From: Thermococcaceae archaeon
GTDB lineage: Archaea > Methanobacteriota_B > Thermococci > Thermococcales > Thermococcaceae
Length of the DNA: 64,000 bases
Assembly: GCA_030156945.1 (NCBI GenBank)
Contig: JASGLT010000001.1
Coordinates: 62,001 to 126,000, forward strand
Direction of reading: 5' to 3'
The notes beneath the pieces are model-generated. The model saw nothing but the letters and a program-made list of their open reading frames with translations, was not told the DNA's origin and made no database searches. Of the stretch, positions 29,948 through 39,110 are shown in pieces. Each line of letters opens with the position of its first letter. The stretch's first letter is position 1. A program made the translations under genes and the position numbers.

Positions 29948-30315
29948 ACTACGTTGAGACGCTCATTTACATCTTCCTCGGAATAAGCGTGGCCTTCAAC
30001 CTTCTCGGAAGCTTCGCGCTCCTCCGCTTCCCCGACGTTTACACGAGGCTCCACGGCGCTACCAAGTGCACGACCTTCGGGACGATCTTCGCGGTTTTTG
30101 CAGTCGTTACCCATGCCCTCTACCAGCTCCACAGGACAGGGGACTCCAAGTACCTCCAGATGGCCCTCCACAGCTTCATCGCCCTCATAGCGCTCCTCCT
30201 GACCAACCCGACGGGAGCGCACGCGATAGCTAAGGCTGCACACCTCAGCGGGGTGAAGCCGGTTAGGGCGGTTGTTGATGCCTACGAGGAGAAGCTCGGG
30301 GGTGGTTCCGAATGA
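29944..30315 (+). CDS. mbhC: Mbh subunit C (MrpG-like)
   Basis: NLLGSFALLRFPDVYTRLHGATKCTTFG...LTNPTGAHAIAKAAHLSG. Confidence 0.92.
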   Translation: MNYVETLIYIFLGISVAFNLLGSFALLRFPDVYTRLHGATKCTTFGTIFAVFAVVTHALYQLHRTGDSKYLQMALHSFIALIALLLTNPTGAHAIAKAAHLSGVKPVRAVVDAYEEKLGGGSE

Positions 30316-30578
30316 ACGCCGTTGACCTTGACATGCTCATCCAGGCCATAATCCTCTTAGGAGTGCTCATCACGGCCTACCTTACGATACGCTACCGCGA
30401 CCTTCTGTCTGCTGCTTTAGCCTCGGCAGCGATGAGCCTCCTGCTCAGCCTTGAGTTCTACACCCTGCACGCGCCGGACGTTGCCATAGCCGAGGCTGCC
30501 GTTGGAGCGGGCGTTGTTACTGCCGTGGTTGTTTACGGCATCGCGAAGACTGAAAGGTGGGAGAGTGAGGCACCATGA
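30312..30578 (+). CDS. mbhD: Mbh subunit D
   Basis: Small TM protein with LEFYTLHAPDVAIAEAAVGAGVVTAV, MbhD/MrpA C-terminal-like; operon position. Confidence 0.88.
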   Translation: MNAVDLDMLIQAIILLGVLITAYLTIRYRDLLSAALASAAMSLLLSLEFYTLHAPDVAIAEAAVGAGVVTAVVVYGIAKTERWESEAP

Positions 30579-30871
30579 AGAGAACCTTAGCTTATCTGTC
30601 GCTCCTGTTCATACTCGGTGCGCTCCTCTACATAGCGAACCCCAACTACGGCCTTAAATTCGGGCCTGGCGGAGAAGACTGGCTGAAGTACCGCTACACC
30701 GACAACTACTACATCGAGCACGGTGTTGAGGAAGTCGGAGGAACAAACATCGTCACCGACATCGTGTTCGACTACCGTGGCTACGATACACTTGGAGAGG
30801 CAACCGTTCTCTTCACGGCCATAGCTGGTGCAGTTGCCCTTCTAAGGCCCTGGAGGAGGGATGAGGAATGA
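30575..30871 (+). CDS. mbhE: Mbh subunit E
   Basis: VTDIVFDYRGYDTLGEATVLFTAIAGAVALLRPWR, MbhE/MrpA-MrpB-like. Confidence 0.88.
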   Translation: MKRTLAYLSLLFILGALLYIANPNYGLKFGPGGEDWLKYRYTDNYYIEHGVEEVGGTNIVTDIVFDYRGYDTLGEATVLFTAIAGAVALLRPWRRDEE

Positions 30872-31317
30872 ACGACTTCGACATGGGAGTGATCGTTAGG
30901 ACTGCCGCTAGGGCTACGATACCGCTCATCGGGATATTCGGAGCCTACGTTGTCATGCACGGCCACCTAACCCCCGGTGGCGGCTTCCAAGGGGGAGCTA
31001 CCATAGCTGGAGCCGGAATCCTGTTCCTGATAGCCTTTGGATTAGGCGAGATGAAAAAGCGCTACAACAAGCACCTTTACTCTGCCCTCGAAGGAGTCGG
31101 CGGCCTCGTCTTCCTTGGTGCGGCGATGCTGGGTATAGGAACGGCCTTCTTCTACAATACCCTCTGGCACAACGGCCCGTTCTTCAACGGAAAGCCAGGG
31201 ACTCTGCTCTCAGCCGGATTCCTGCCGATAATGAACCTCGCAGTTGGACTGAAGGTCTTTACCGGCCTCGTTAGTGCCCTAACGGCAATAGCCCTCTGGA
31301 GGAGGTGGAAGTCTTGA
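30868..31317 (+). CDS. mbhF: Mbh subunit F (MrpB-like)
   Basis: HGHLTPGGGFQGGATIAGAGILFLIAFG. Confidence 0.92.
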   Translation: MNDFDMGVIVRTAARATIPLIGIFGAYVVMHGHLTPGGGFQGGATIAGAGILFLIAFGLGEMKKRYNKHLYSALEGVGGLVFLGAAMLGIGTAFFYNTLWHNGPFFNGKPGTLLSAGFLPIMNLAVGLKVFTGLVSALTAIALWRRWKS

Positions 31318-31673
31318 TTCAGTTCCAGTTCATAGTTGCGTTCCTTATGATAGCCCTCGGAATCTACGCTTTCCTCGCGAAGAGGAACCTGCTCAAGCTC
31401 GTGTTGGCGCTGAACATAATAGACTCTGGAATTCACCTGCTCCTCATCAGCTTGGGTTACAGGATGGAGCTCAACGAAGTCCCGACCGCTCCAATCTACA
31501 CGGGCTACGAGACGCTCAAAAGCCCGATGGTCGGCCCGCTGCCGCAGGCGCTCGTCCTCACGAGCATAGTCATCGGCGTCTGTGTGCTCTCCCTCGCGGT
31601 TGCCCTGACGATAAACGCCTACCGCCACTACGGAACCCTTGACGTGAGAGCCCTGAGGAGGTTGAGGGGATGA
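31314..31673 (+). CDS. mbhG: Mbh subunit G (MrpC/NuoK-like)
   Basis: ALGIYAFLAKRNLLKLVLALNIIDSGIHLLLI...PLPQALVLTSIVIGVCVLSLAVAL. Confidence 0.92.
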   Translation: MIQFQFIVAFLMIALGIYAFLAKRNLLKLVLALNIIDSGIHLLLISLGYRMELNEVPTAPIYTGYETLKSPMVGPLPQALVLTSIVIGVCVLSLAVALTINAYRHYGTLDVRALRRLRG

Positions 31674-33211
31674 ACGGCGAGACGATCTTACCCTACCTGA
31701 TTATCGTCCCGCTCTTCGGAGCGTTCTCAATGCCCATAATCAGCCTTGCAGGAAGGAAGGCCAGAGAAGCGTGGGCAGTTATTATCTCTGGAATAACTCT
31801 CCTAGTCGGCTCCGCGGTCTTCCATTCAGTCTATGAAAACGGCCCGATGCTCTACACCCTCGGCGCCAAGAGCCCGTTCGGCAAGGCTAACTTCCCGGTC
31901 AGGATAGTCTGGGAGGTTGACCTGCTCTCAGCTTTAATGGTGCTCATGGTGACCCTCGTCGCGTTCCTAGCGGTGCTCTACTCGCTCGGCTACATGAAGC
32001 ACGACACGGGTCTGGACAAGTACTACACCCTAATCCTGATCCTCGAACTCGGAATGCTGGGCATAGCGATAACCGGCGACCTCTTCAACTTCTACGTCTT
32101 CCTGGAGATAATGAGTATAGCCAGCTATGCCCTCGTCGCCTTCAGGAACGACACGTGGGAGGGCATCGAGGCTGGCATAAAGTACATGTTCGTCGGCTCG
32201 ATAGCGAGCTCGCTCGTCCTCCTCGGGATAGCGCTCCTCTACGGCCAGTACGGGACGCTGACGATGGGCTACCTCGCGGTCAAGATCGCCCAGAATCCAA
32301 CTGTAGTGGCTAAGGTGGCTTTAGCATTTTTCATAGCGGGTCTGCTCTTCAAGAGCGGTGCATCGCCGGTGCACATGTGGCTGGCCGATGCCCACCCGGC
32401 GGCACCGAGCTCAATCTCGGCTATGCTTTCAGGCCTGGTCATCAAGATAGGCGGTGTCTACGCCCTGGCGAGGATACTCTTCAGCATCTACGGATCTAGT
32501 GTGAACATGAAGACCGTCGGCTGGGTGATCATAATTTTCGCCTGCATAACCCTCATCGTCGGCAACGCGATGGCGGTAATACAGACCGATATGAAGCGCC
32601 TTCTGGCCTACTCCTCCGTCGGGCAGATAGGCTACATCCTCCTCGGCATCGGAATAGGCTTAGCGGCCTATGGAAGCAGAACTGGAGATATTGCCCTCGC
32701 TGGAGCGATATACCACACCTTCAACCACGCCCTCATGAAGGCCCTCCTCTTCCTCATAGCTGGAGCGGTTATACACGAACTTGGAACTAGGAACCTCAAC
32801 GAGCTTAGCGGTTTGGCCAAGACCATGCCAAAAACAACGTTCGCATTCCTCATTGGCGCTGCCGCGATAGTTGGACTGCCGCCGCTGAACGGCTTCGCGA
32901 GCAAGTGGCTCATCTACGAGAGCTCCGCAATGTTCAACCCGATACTTGCAACAATAGCCGTTATAGGAACGGCCTTCTGTACCGCGGCCTACGTTAGGGT
33001 TCTCTACACGTTCTTCGGAAAGCCGAGCGAGAAGGTCATGAACGCCAGAGACCCGGATGCGACCATGCTCTGGCCGATGATAATCCTGGCTTTGGCAATA
33101 ATCGTCATGGGGCTCTTCCCGTGGCAGATAAGCGATAAGGTCATGATTCCAGTGGCTAAGGCCCTAGAAAACCAGCTTGGATACATAGCAACACTGATGG
33201 GAGGTGCTTGA
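31670..33211 (+). CDS. mbhH: Mbh subunit H (MrpD/NuoN-like antiporter)
   Basis: 14-TM proton-translocating family; KSGASPVHMWLADAHPAAPSSISAMLSGLVIKIG. Confidence 0.94.
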   Translation: MNGETILPYLIIVPLFGAFSMPIISLAGRKAREAWAVIISGITLLVGSAVFHSVYENGPMLYTLGAKSPFGKANFPVRIVWEVDLLSALMVLMVTLVAFLAVLYSLGYMKHDTGLDKYYTLILILELGMLGIAITGDLFNFYVFLEIMSIASYALVAFRNDTWEGIEAGIKYMFVGSIASSLVLLGIALLYGQYGTLTMGYLAVKIAQNPTVVAKVALAFFIAGLLFKSGASPVHMWLADAHPAAPSSISAMLSGLVIKIGGVYALARILFSIYGSSVNMKTVGWVIIIFACITLIVGNAMAVIQTDMKRLLAYSSVGQIGYILLGIGIGLAAYGSRTGDIALAGAIYHTFNHALMKALLFLIAGAVIHELGTRNLNELSGLAKTMPKTTFAFLIGAAAIVGLPPLNGFASKWLIYESSAMFNPILATIAVIGTAFCTAAYVRVLYTFFGKPSEKVMNARDPDATMLWPMIILALAIIVMGLFPWQISDKVMIPVAKALENQLGYIATLMGGA

Positions 33212-33212
33212 A

Positions 33213-33560
33213 ATGTTAGGGTACTGGGACGCTCTCTACTTTGTCTTCGTCTTTATCATTGGCCTGATCCTGGCTTATCTGCTCGACAAGTGGGCCAAGA
33301 GAAGCGGAATGGGAACGAGGGAAACCGGAGATGGGACGAAGATATTCATCAGCGGCGAAGATCCGGACAGGATAATTCCCGGCTTCGAGCACCTTGAGGG
33401 TAACTACACAGGAAGGAACGTCATGTGGGGTCTAACCTACGCCCTCAAGAACTTCTTCGCCGTGCTCAGGAGAGACCACACAGGCCTGCTCACCGACTAT
33501 GCGAGCTACTTGGTGATAACGACGGCCTTCGTGCTCGGTGTTCTGTTAATCTGGGGGTGA
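33213..33560 (+). CDS. mbhI: Mbh subunit I
   Basis: Two-TM protein in mbhI operon position; FISGEDPDRIIPGFEHLEGNYTGRNVMWG. Confidence 0.88.
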   Translation: MLGYWDALYFVFVFIIGLILAYLLDKWAKRSGMGTRETGDGTKIFISGEDPDRIIPGFEHLEGNYTGRNVMWGLTYALKNFFAVLRRDHTGLLTDYASYLVITTAFVLGVLLIWG

Positions 33561-33743
33561 ATGAGGGTGAAGCAACTTGATGAGGTTCGCATTCACTTCC
33601 CGTCCGAAGAACGGACCAAACGTGCGAACATTAAAAATGGTGCCAGTATGGGCCACTCTCGCTGGAAAGAAGAGGGTTTTGAGAGTGAAAATGTTTCCGC
33701 GAGCGCTTTGCGAAGCAAAGGGCTCATATGGGGGTGAGGTAAG
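33561..33743. other. Non-coding insert between mbhI and mbhJ
   Basis: Only substantial gap in the 14-gene operon; contains GTCCG-aagaa-CGGAC and CTTTGC-gaa-GCAAAG hairpins; flanked by GGGGGTGA at both ends. Confidence 0.7.
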
Positions 33744-34274
33744 ATGGCGATAACCGTTCCCGCTAACCAAAACGAGCAGAAATCAAACCCATCGGAGCGC
33801 GAGAGGCTTGAAAAGAGGATAGCCCAGCTCTGCAGGTTCCTTGGCAGGTCACCCTGGGTCTTCCACATAAACAGCGGCTCGTGCAACGGCTGTGACATCG
33901 AGATAATAGCAGCTCTAACGCCGCGCTACGACGCTGAGCGCTTTGGAGTTAAGCTCGTCGGCAGCCCAAGACACACTGATATACTCCTCGTAACTGGGCC
34001 TGTAACCAACCAGAGCCTTGAGAGGGTTAAACTCGTCTACGAGCAGACGCCAGAGCCTAAAATAGTCATAGCCGTGGGAGCGTGCCCGACCGGCGGAAGC
34101 GTCTTCTACGAGAGCCCCTTCACGAACGCCCCGCTGGACAGGGTTATCCCCGTGGACGTTTATGTTCCCGGCTGCCCGCCGAGGCCTGAGGCCATTCTTC
34201 ACGGCGTCGTTCTAGCCTTGGAGAAGCTCGCCAGGATGATTAAGGGGGAGGTTCCTGAGGAGGTGAACGAGTGA
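33744..34274 (+). CDS. mbhJ: Mbh subunit J (hydrogenase small subunit, NuoB-like)
   Basis: NSGSCNGCDIEIIAALTPRYD, VGACPTGGSVFYES, VYVPGCPPRPEAILHG. Confidence 0.95.
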   Translation: MAITVPANQNEQKSNPSERERLEKRIAQLCRFLGRSPWVFHINSGSCNGCDIEIIAALTPRYDAERFGVKLVGSPRHTDILLVTGPVTNQSLERVKLVYEQTPEPKIVIAVGACPTGGSVFYESPFTNAPLDRVIPVDVYVPGCPPRPEAILHGVVLALEKLARMIKGEVPEEVNE

Positions 34275-34846
34275 TGAGTGAAGCTAATCCCATAACAGAG
34301 GTTAACGAGGTCAAAGAGCCGACGAAGGCAGAGGAAGTGGCGAAAAGAATAGCCGAGCGCTTCCCGAGCGCGAGCGTTGAGGTGAGGACCAATAAGTGGG
34401 GCAGGCAGAGGGTCTGGGTAAGGGTTCCGAGGGAGGACTACAAGGCTCTGATAAGTTTCATCAAGGGGCTCGACCCAGAGGCCCACTACTCGATAGGAAT
34501 AGAGCAGGACTGGGGAGAAGAGCTGGGCTTTCTCAGTCACCTTGTAATTCACTACAGGGACGCTCCTGCGGTTTCACTCATCGTGGATGTCCACGCTCCA
34601 AAGGACGACCCGGTGCTCCCAGATATCAGCGACGTCTTCCCGATAGCGCTCCAGTTCGAGAGAGAGGGAATTGAGATGGTCGGACTTGACTTCGAGGGTG
34701 CCCCGGACAAGAGGAGGCTATTCCTTCCAGATGATTTCCCTGAGGACATCTACCCGCTCCGCCTCGACGATAAGGGTATTTCAGAGGAGATGGTGAAGAA
34801 CGCGGGCCATCCATACCTGGTAAAGAAGGGAGGTGACTCAAAATGA
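34274..34846 (+). CDS. mbhK: Mbh subunit K (NuoC-like)
   Basis: HLVIHYRDAPAVSLIVDVHAPKDDPVLPDISDVFPIALQFEREGIEMVGLDFEGAPDKRRLFLPDDFPEDIYPLR. Confidence 0.93.
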   Translation: MSEANPITEVNEVKEPTKAEEVAKRIAERFPSASVEVRTNKWGRQRVWVRVPREDYKALISFIKGLDPEAHYSIGIEQDWGEELGFLSHLVIHYRDAPAVSLIVDVHAPKDDPVLPDISDVFPIALQFEREGIEMVGLDFEGAPDKRRLFLPDDFPEDIYPLRLDDKGISEEMVKNAGHPYLVKKGGDSK

Positions 34847-36123
34847 CAGAGAAAGTCGAGTACTGGGTCAAGATACCCTTCGGTCCAATTCATCCGGGCC
34901 TTGAAGAGCCCGAGAAGTTCATACTCACCCTCGACGGCGAGAGGATAGTTGACGTTGACGTCAAGCTCGGTTACAACCTTCGCGGAATCCAGTGGATAGC
35001 CCTCAGGAGAAACTACATCCAAATAATGTACCTCGCCGAGAGGATGTGCGGAATCTGCTCCTTCTCCCACAACCACACCTACACTAGGGCCGTTGAGGAG
35101 GCTGGCAACATAGAAGTTCCAGAGAGAGCTGAATACATCCGCGTAATCATCGGCGAGCTTGAGAGGATTCACTCCCACCTCCTCAACCTCGGTGTACTCG
35201 CTCACAACATAGGCTACGACACCCTGCTCCACCTCACCTGGCTCGCCCGTGAGAAGGTCATGGACACCCTTGAGGCCGTCTCCGGAAACCGTGTGAACTA
35301 CTCGATGGTTACGATAGGCGGCGTCAGGAGGGACATCGACGAGAAGAAGAGGAGGGTCATCGAGGAGATGATAAAGTACTACAAGGAAGCCTTCCCGCAG
35401 ATAGAGGAGGCCTTCCTCCACGACCCGACGATAGAGGCCCGTTTCAGGGACACGGCAGTGATAAGCAAGCGCGTTGCCCTGGAGCAGGGAGCCGTTGGCC
35501 CAACGGGAAGGGGGAGCGGAATCAGGGACGACGCCCGCTGGAGCGAGGGGCTTGGGGTTTATCCGGACCTCGGCATAAAGCCGGTCATGCCCCAGGACGT
35601 AACAGGAGAGAAGCCGAGGGGGGACGTCTTCGACAGGATGGCCGTCAGGATAGGGGAGCTCTGGCAGAGCCTTGAGCTCATAGAGCACGCCCTCGATGCC
35701 ATGCCAGATGGGCCGATAAAGACCTTCCCCAAGGACAATGTCCTCTACGCCAAGCTGAGGCTGATGGTTGACGGTGAGGGAATAGGCAGGTACGAGGCGC
35801 CGAGGGGGGAGCTGGTGCACTACGTCCGCGGAAAGAAGGGAAGCGATAAGCCGCTCCGCTGGAAGCCGAGGGAGCCGACGTTCCCGAACCTCTTCTCAGT
35901 TGCAAAGGGCGTCATCGGCGACCAGATGGCGGACTTCGTTGTGGCGGTGGCATCGATAGACCCGTGCCTGAGCTGTACCGACAGGGTTGCCGTTGTGCAG
36001 GACGGCAAGAAGAAAATCCTGACTGAGAAGGACCTGCTAAAGGCCTCAATAAAGAAGACGCGCGAGATCAACCCGGAGATCAAGGGAGACCCGAGCCCAC
36101 TTGGTGTTGGCTGTGTGAGGTGA
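34843..36123 (+). CDS. mbhL: Mbh subunit L (NiFe hydrogenase large subunit, NuoD-like)
   Basis: ERMCGICSFSHNHTY and DPCLSCTDR: all four Ni-ligating Cys present, so Mbh rather than Mbx. Confidence 0.95.
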   Translation: MTEKVEYWVKIPFGPIHPGLEEPEKFILTLDGERIVDVDVKLGYNLRGIQWIALRRNYIQIMYLAERMCGICSFSHNHTYTRAVEEAGNIEVPERAEYIRVIIGELERIHSHLLNLGVLAHNIGYDTLLHLTWLAREKVMDTLEAVSGNRVNYSMVTIGGVRRDIDEKKRRVIEEMIKYYKEAFPQIEEAFLHDPTIEARFRDTAVISKRVALEQGAVGPTGRGSGIRDDARWSEGLGVYPDLGIKPVMPQDVTGEKPRGDVFDRMAVRIGELWQSLELIEHALDAMPDGPIKTFPKDNVLYAKLRLMVDGEGIGRYEAPRGELVHYVRGKKGSDKPLRWKPREPTFPNLFSVAKGVIGDQMADFVVAVASIDPCLSCTDRVAVVQDGKKKILTEKDLLKASIKKTREINPEIKGDPSPLGVGCVR

Positions 36124-36127
36124 TAGC

Positions 36128-37120
36128 ATGGACGTGGTAAGTAACGTAGTTTATCCCGTTGCGGGCCTGCTCGGCCTCTACGCCTTCGTCTCACTCGCTT
36201 CACTCGTCTGGGAGGGAATAGACAGGAAGTTAGTGGCCAGAATGCAGAGGAGGATCGGTCCGCCGATACTCCAGCCGATCTATGACTTCCTCAAACTGGC
36301 CAGCAAGGAGACGATAATCCCGAACACCGCGAACTACATGTTCAGGGCCGCTCCTATCCTGGCTTTAGCAACGGCCATAGCCCTGTTAGCATACACGCCA
36401 GTGGGCTTTGAGCCGATACTGTCCGGAAAAGGCGACGTTATCGTCTTTATCTACCTCTTAACCCTCATCAGCTTCTTCAAGGTACTTGGTGCCGTAAGTT
36501 CAGGGAACCCGTACGCCAAGATAGGTGCAGCGAGGGAAGCGGCCCTAATGGTTTCAAGGGAACCAGCTATGATGCTGGCGATATTCACCATAATGTGGCG
36601 CATTGGGAAGCTCGGAGTTGACAAGCCCTTCAGCATGGCGACATTCTATCAGCACAACATATGGGAGATAGGAACCCCAATGAGCTTCGTGGGGGCCCTT
36701 ATACTCCTCTACGTCTTCGCCGTCTGGCTGGCGAGCGAGATAGAGGTCGGGTTCTTCAACATACCCGATGCCGAGGAGGAGATAGCGGAGGGACTCCTCG
36801 TCGAGTACAGCGGAAGGTACCTGGCACTCCTCAAGCTCACCAAGGCACTCAAAGGATACATAGCGGCATCCCTCGTTGTCGCGATATTCTTCCCGTGGGG
36901 AATCTCGGGCTACTTCGGGCTGAGTGGCCTCTCAGCGAACGTCGTTGACCTGCTATTCCACACTCTTAAGGTGTTCGTAGTCCTCTTCGTCGTTCAGAGC
37001 GTTTTCAGAGCAGTGACGGGGAGGCTGAAGATAACGCAGGCCGTTGACTTCCTCTGGAAGAACGCCTTCCTGGCCTCACTGATCGGCTCGCTCCTCATAG
37101 CGATGGAGGTGATAATGTGA
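36128..37120 (+). CDS. mbhM: Mbh subunit M (NuoH-like)
   Basis: RRIGPPILQPIYDFLKLASKETIIPN, EIEVGFFNIPDAEEEIAEGLLVEYSGRYLALLKL. Confidence 0.94.
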   Translation: MDVVSNVVYPVAGLLGLYAFVSLASLVWEGIDRKLVARMQRRIGPPILQPIYDFLKLASKETIIPNTANYMFRAAPILALATAIALLAYTPVGFEPILSGKGDVIVFIYLLTLISFFKVLGAVSSGNPYAKIGAAREAALMVSREPAMMLAIFTIMWRIGKLGVDKPFSMATFYQHNIWEIGTPMSFVGALILLYVFAVWLASEIEVGFFNIPDAEEEIAEGLLVEYSGRYLALLKLTKALKGYIAASLVVAIFFPWGISGYFGLSGLSANVVDLLFHTLKVFVVLFVVQSVFRAVTGRLKITQAVDFLWKNAFLASLIGSLLIAMEVIM

Positions 37121-37548
37121 AGGCCCCAATTCTCGTCCCAGTGGTGCTCAGAAACCTCTTCAAGAAGCCAGCGACAAACCGTTTCCCGCAGACGGAGCCG
37201 GTTCCGATTCCCGAGGACTTCAGGGGAATAATAGCCTACAACGTGGACAAGTGCGTCGGCTGCAGGATGTGCGTCAACGTCTGTCCAGCTGGGGTCTTCG
37301 TTTACCTGCCGGAGATAAGGAAGGTTGCCCTCTGGACCGCTCGCTGTGTCTACTGCGGTCAGTGCGTTGACGTCTGCCCTACCGGGGCGCTCCAGTTAAG
37401 CAAGGACTTCCTGCTGGCCAGCTACGACAACCACGATGACAAGTTTATCCCGCTGAAGCCTGAAAAAGTCGAGGAGATAAAGAGGAAGCTGGAAGAACAG
37501 AAGAAGGCCAAAGAGGCCACGAAGAAGGAGAAGGAAGGGAAGGCTTGA
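37117..37548 (+). CDS. mbhN: Mbh subunit N (NuoI-like ferredoxin)
   Basis: DKCVGCRMCVNVCPAGVF and CVYCGQCVDVCPTGAL. Confidence 0.95.
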   Translation: MKAPILVPVVLRNLFKKPATNRFPQTEPVPIPEDFRGIIAYNVDKCVGCRMCVNVCPAGVFVYLPEIRKVALWTARCVYCGQCVDVCPTGALQLSKDFLLASYDNHDDKFIPLKPEKVEEIKRKLEEQKKAKEATKKEKEGKA

Positions 37549-37556
37549 TTTTTCCT

Positions 37557-38051
37557 TTACTTTTCGTTGATTCCCATTTTACTTGCAAGGGCCTTCAGGG
37601 ACTCATAGTGGCCTCTCTCAACGTCCGCCAGCGTGAGGTAAACCTTTTTGAGCTCCTCGTTTTTGCACTCCTCTGCGAGCTTTCTGTATATCGTCTCGGC
37701 CAGCTTTTCGCTCTCCATCGCCGTCTCTAAAACGTCCTTCAAATCCTCGACCTTCCAGAACTTGCCCAAGACGTTGAGTGATTCAACGTTCGCTATTTTT
37801 ACCTCGACCAGCTCGTCCCCGTAGTTCTGGCGGTAGATTTTGTAGAGCTCGTCGCCGTGCCCTTTAGATTCATCTCCGAGCCTCTTGAAGGTGTTCACGA
37901 CTTCTTCAGGAAGTCTAAGCTCCTTGGCGCGCTCGGCGAGCTTCCAGTACGTTTCGGCTTCCTCGTATTCACCTTTAATCCAGTAGCTTAACAGCTCCCT
38001 CTCGTCCAGCTTTCTTATCTCGTTAAGAATTTCCACGACCATTTCAATCAC
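37557..38051 (-). CDS. Ferritin-like/rubrerythrin-fold protein (copy 1)
   Basis: Four-helix pattern with E..Y/E..H spacing (EYEEAETYWKLAERAKEL, TAMESEKLAETIYRKLAEE, DVERGHYESLKAL). Confidence 0.75.
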   Translation of the reverse strand: MIEMVVEILNEIRKLDERELLSYWIKGEYEEAETYWKLAERAKELRLPEEVVNTFKRLGDESKGHGDELYKIYRQNYGDELVEVKIANVESLNVLGKFWKVEDLKDVLETAMESEKLAETIYRKLAEECKNEELKKVYLTLADVERGHYESLKALASKMGINEK

Positions 38052-38532
38052 CCAGCTTTTCGTATTCCGCCTTCAGGGCCTCGTAATGGGTCTTCTCAAC
38101 CTCAGCGAGTTTGAGGTAAAGCTCCTTCAGCCGTTCATCTTCCACTTTCTCGGCGAGGAGCTTGTAGACCTTATGGGCCGTCAGCTCGCTCTCCATCGCC
38201 GCCTCAAGAACCTCCTTTATCTGATCCGCCCTCTCGAACTTGTTGAGAACCGGGAGAACTTCCACAGGCGGGATATCCACCTTCGGCTCCCTCAAAAAGC
38301 TCTCCCTGAAAACCTTTGTGAGCTCCTCGGCGTGTTTCAGTGAGTCTCTGGAGAGCTTTTCAAAGACCCTGACTATGCTCTCTCCAAGCCCGAGGGCCTT
38401 TGCCCTCTCGGCGAGCTCTTTGTAGAGCTTTGCCTCCTCCTTCTCCCCGCTTATCCAGTAGGCTAAGGCCTCTTCGTAGCTCAGCTTTGATAACATTTCG
38501 ATGACATCATCAACGTCCATCATATCAACCAC
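38044..38532 (-). CDS. Ferritin-like/rubrerythrin-fold protein (copy 2, tandem paralog)
   Basis: Same architecture as 37557..38051; overlaps it by a few nt. Confidence 0.75.
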   Translation of the reverse strand: MVDMMDVDDVIEMLSKLSYEEALAYWISGEKEEAKLYKELAERAKALGLGESIVRVFEKLSRDSLKHAEELTKVFRESFLREPKVDIPPVEVLPVLNKFERADQIKEVLEAAMESELTAHKVYKLLAEKVEDERLKELYLKLAEVEKTHYEALKAEYEKLGD

Positions 38533-38562
38533 GGTAAGGGAGACGGTGTAGCCCTAATAAGC

Positions 38563-39048
38563 CTATTCCTTTACCTCAAAGCGGAGAAGTTCCCGACGTC
38601 CGAGCACTCCAACCCCCGCTTTCTTTCCCAGAACTTCAACTAAAACCGTGTAGTCGGGATCGCTCAGGTTTACGGGGTGCCCATAGCGCTCGACTATGAG
38701 AGAGCCGAGCTTCACCTCAAGCTCCCTCTGGGATAGCTTTTTGTTCCCCCTCACCTTTGCCCGGACCGCAAAGGTGCCATTGATTTTCTCCGCAAGCTTC
38801 AAAACTGCCTCCGCTATATCCTCAAAATCAGCTTTGACCATAACTTCCAGGGGAACTGCCCTCTGAATGGCCTGAGTCTCGAAGTTTTTCAACCTTTTGA
38901 GAATTTCCTCCTTTGGAAGGGGCGTCTCGGCCAATAAAACCCCCCTCCAGTTAGTTCCATGGACTCTAACCCTTTCAAGAGCCCATTCAAGCTCCAGTAT
39001 TGCATCCCCCTCCCTAACTGGCTCCGTAGTTACGAGAATGAACGCCAT
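38563..39048 (-). CDS. THUMP-domain protein
   Basis: MAFILVTTEPVREGDAILELEWAL...FAVRAKVRGNKKLSQRELEVKLGSLIVERYGHPVNLSDPDYTVLVEVLG. Confidence 0.8.
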   Translation of the reverse strand: MAFILVTTEPVREGDAILELEWALERVRVHGTNWRGVLLAETPLPKEEILKRLKNFETQAIQRAVPLEVMVKADFEDIAEAVLKLAEKINGTFAVRAKVRGNKKLSQRELEVKLGSLIVERYGHPVNLSDPDYTVLVEVLGKKAGVGVLGRRELLRFEVKE

Positions 39049-39110
39049 CGACCAACCCCCAACGGACAAACTTTTATATTCCGACCTCAAAGTTATTGCG
39101 GTGGGATAAA

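Noticed and set aside
33546-33898. Small minus-strand ORFs across the mbhI/mbhJ insert
   Set aside because: No motifs and partly antisense to mbhJ; insert treated as non-coding.
34750-35820. 356-aa minus-strand ORF opposite mbhL
   Set aside because: Antisense shadow of mbhL with its full hydrogenase motifs; composition not protein-like.
34843-36123. Possibility that the Mbh cluster is instead Mbx (sulfane reductase)
   Set aside because: The large subunit retains both CxxC pairs (CGIC and CLSC), and the gene order matches mbhA-N.
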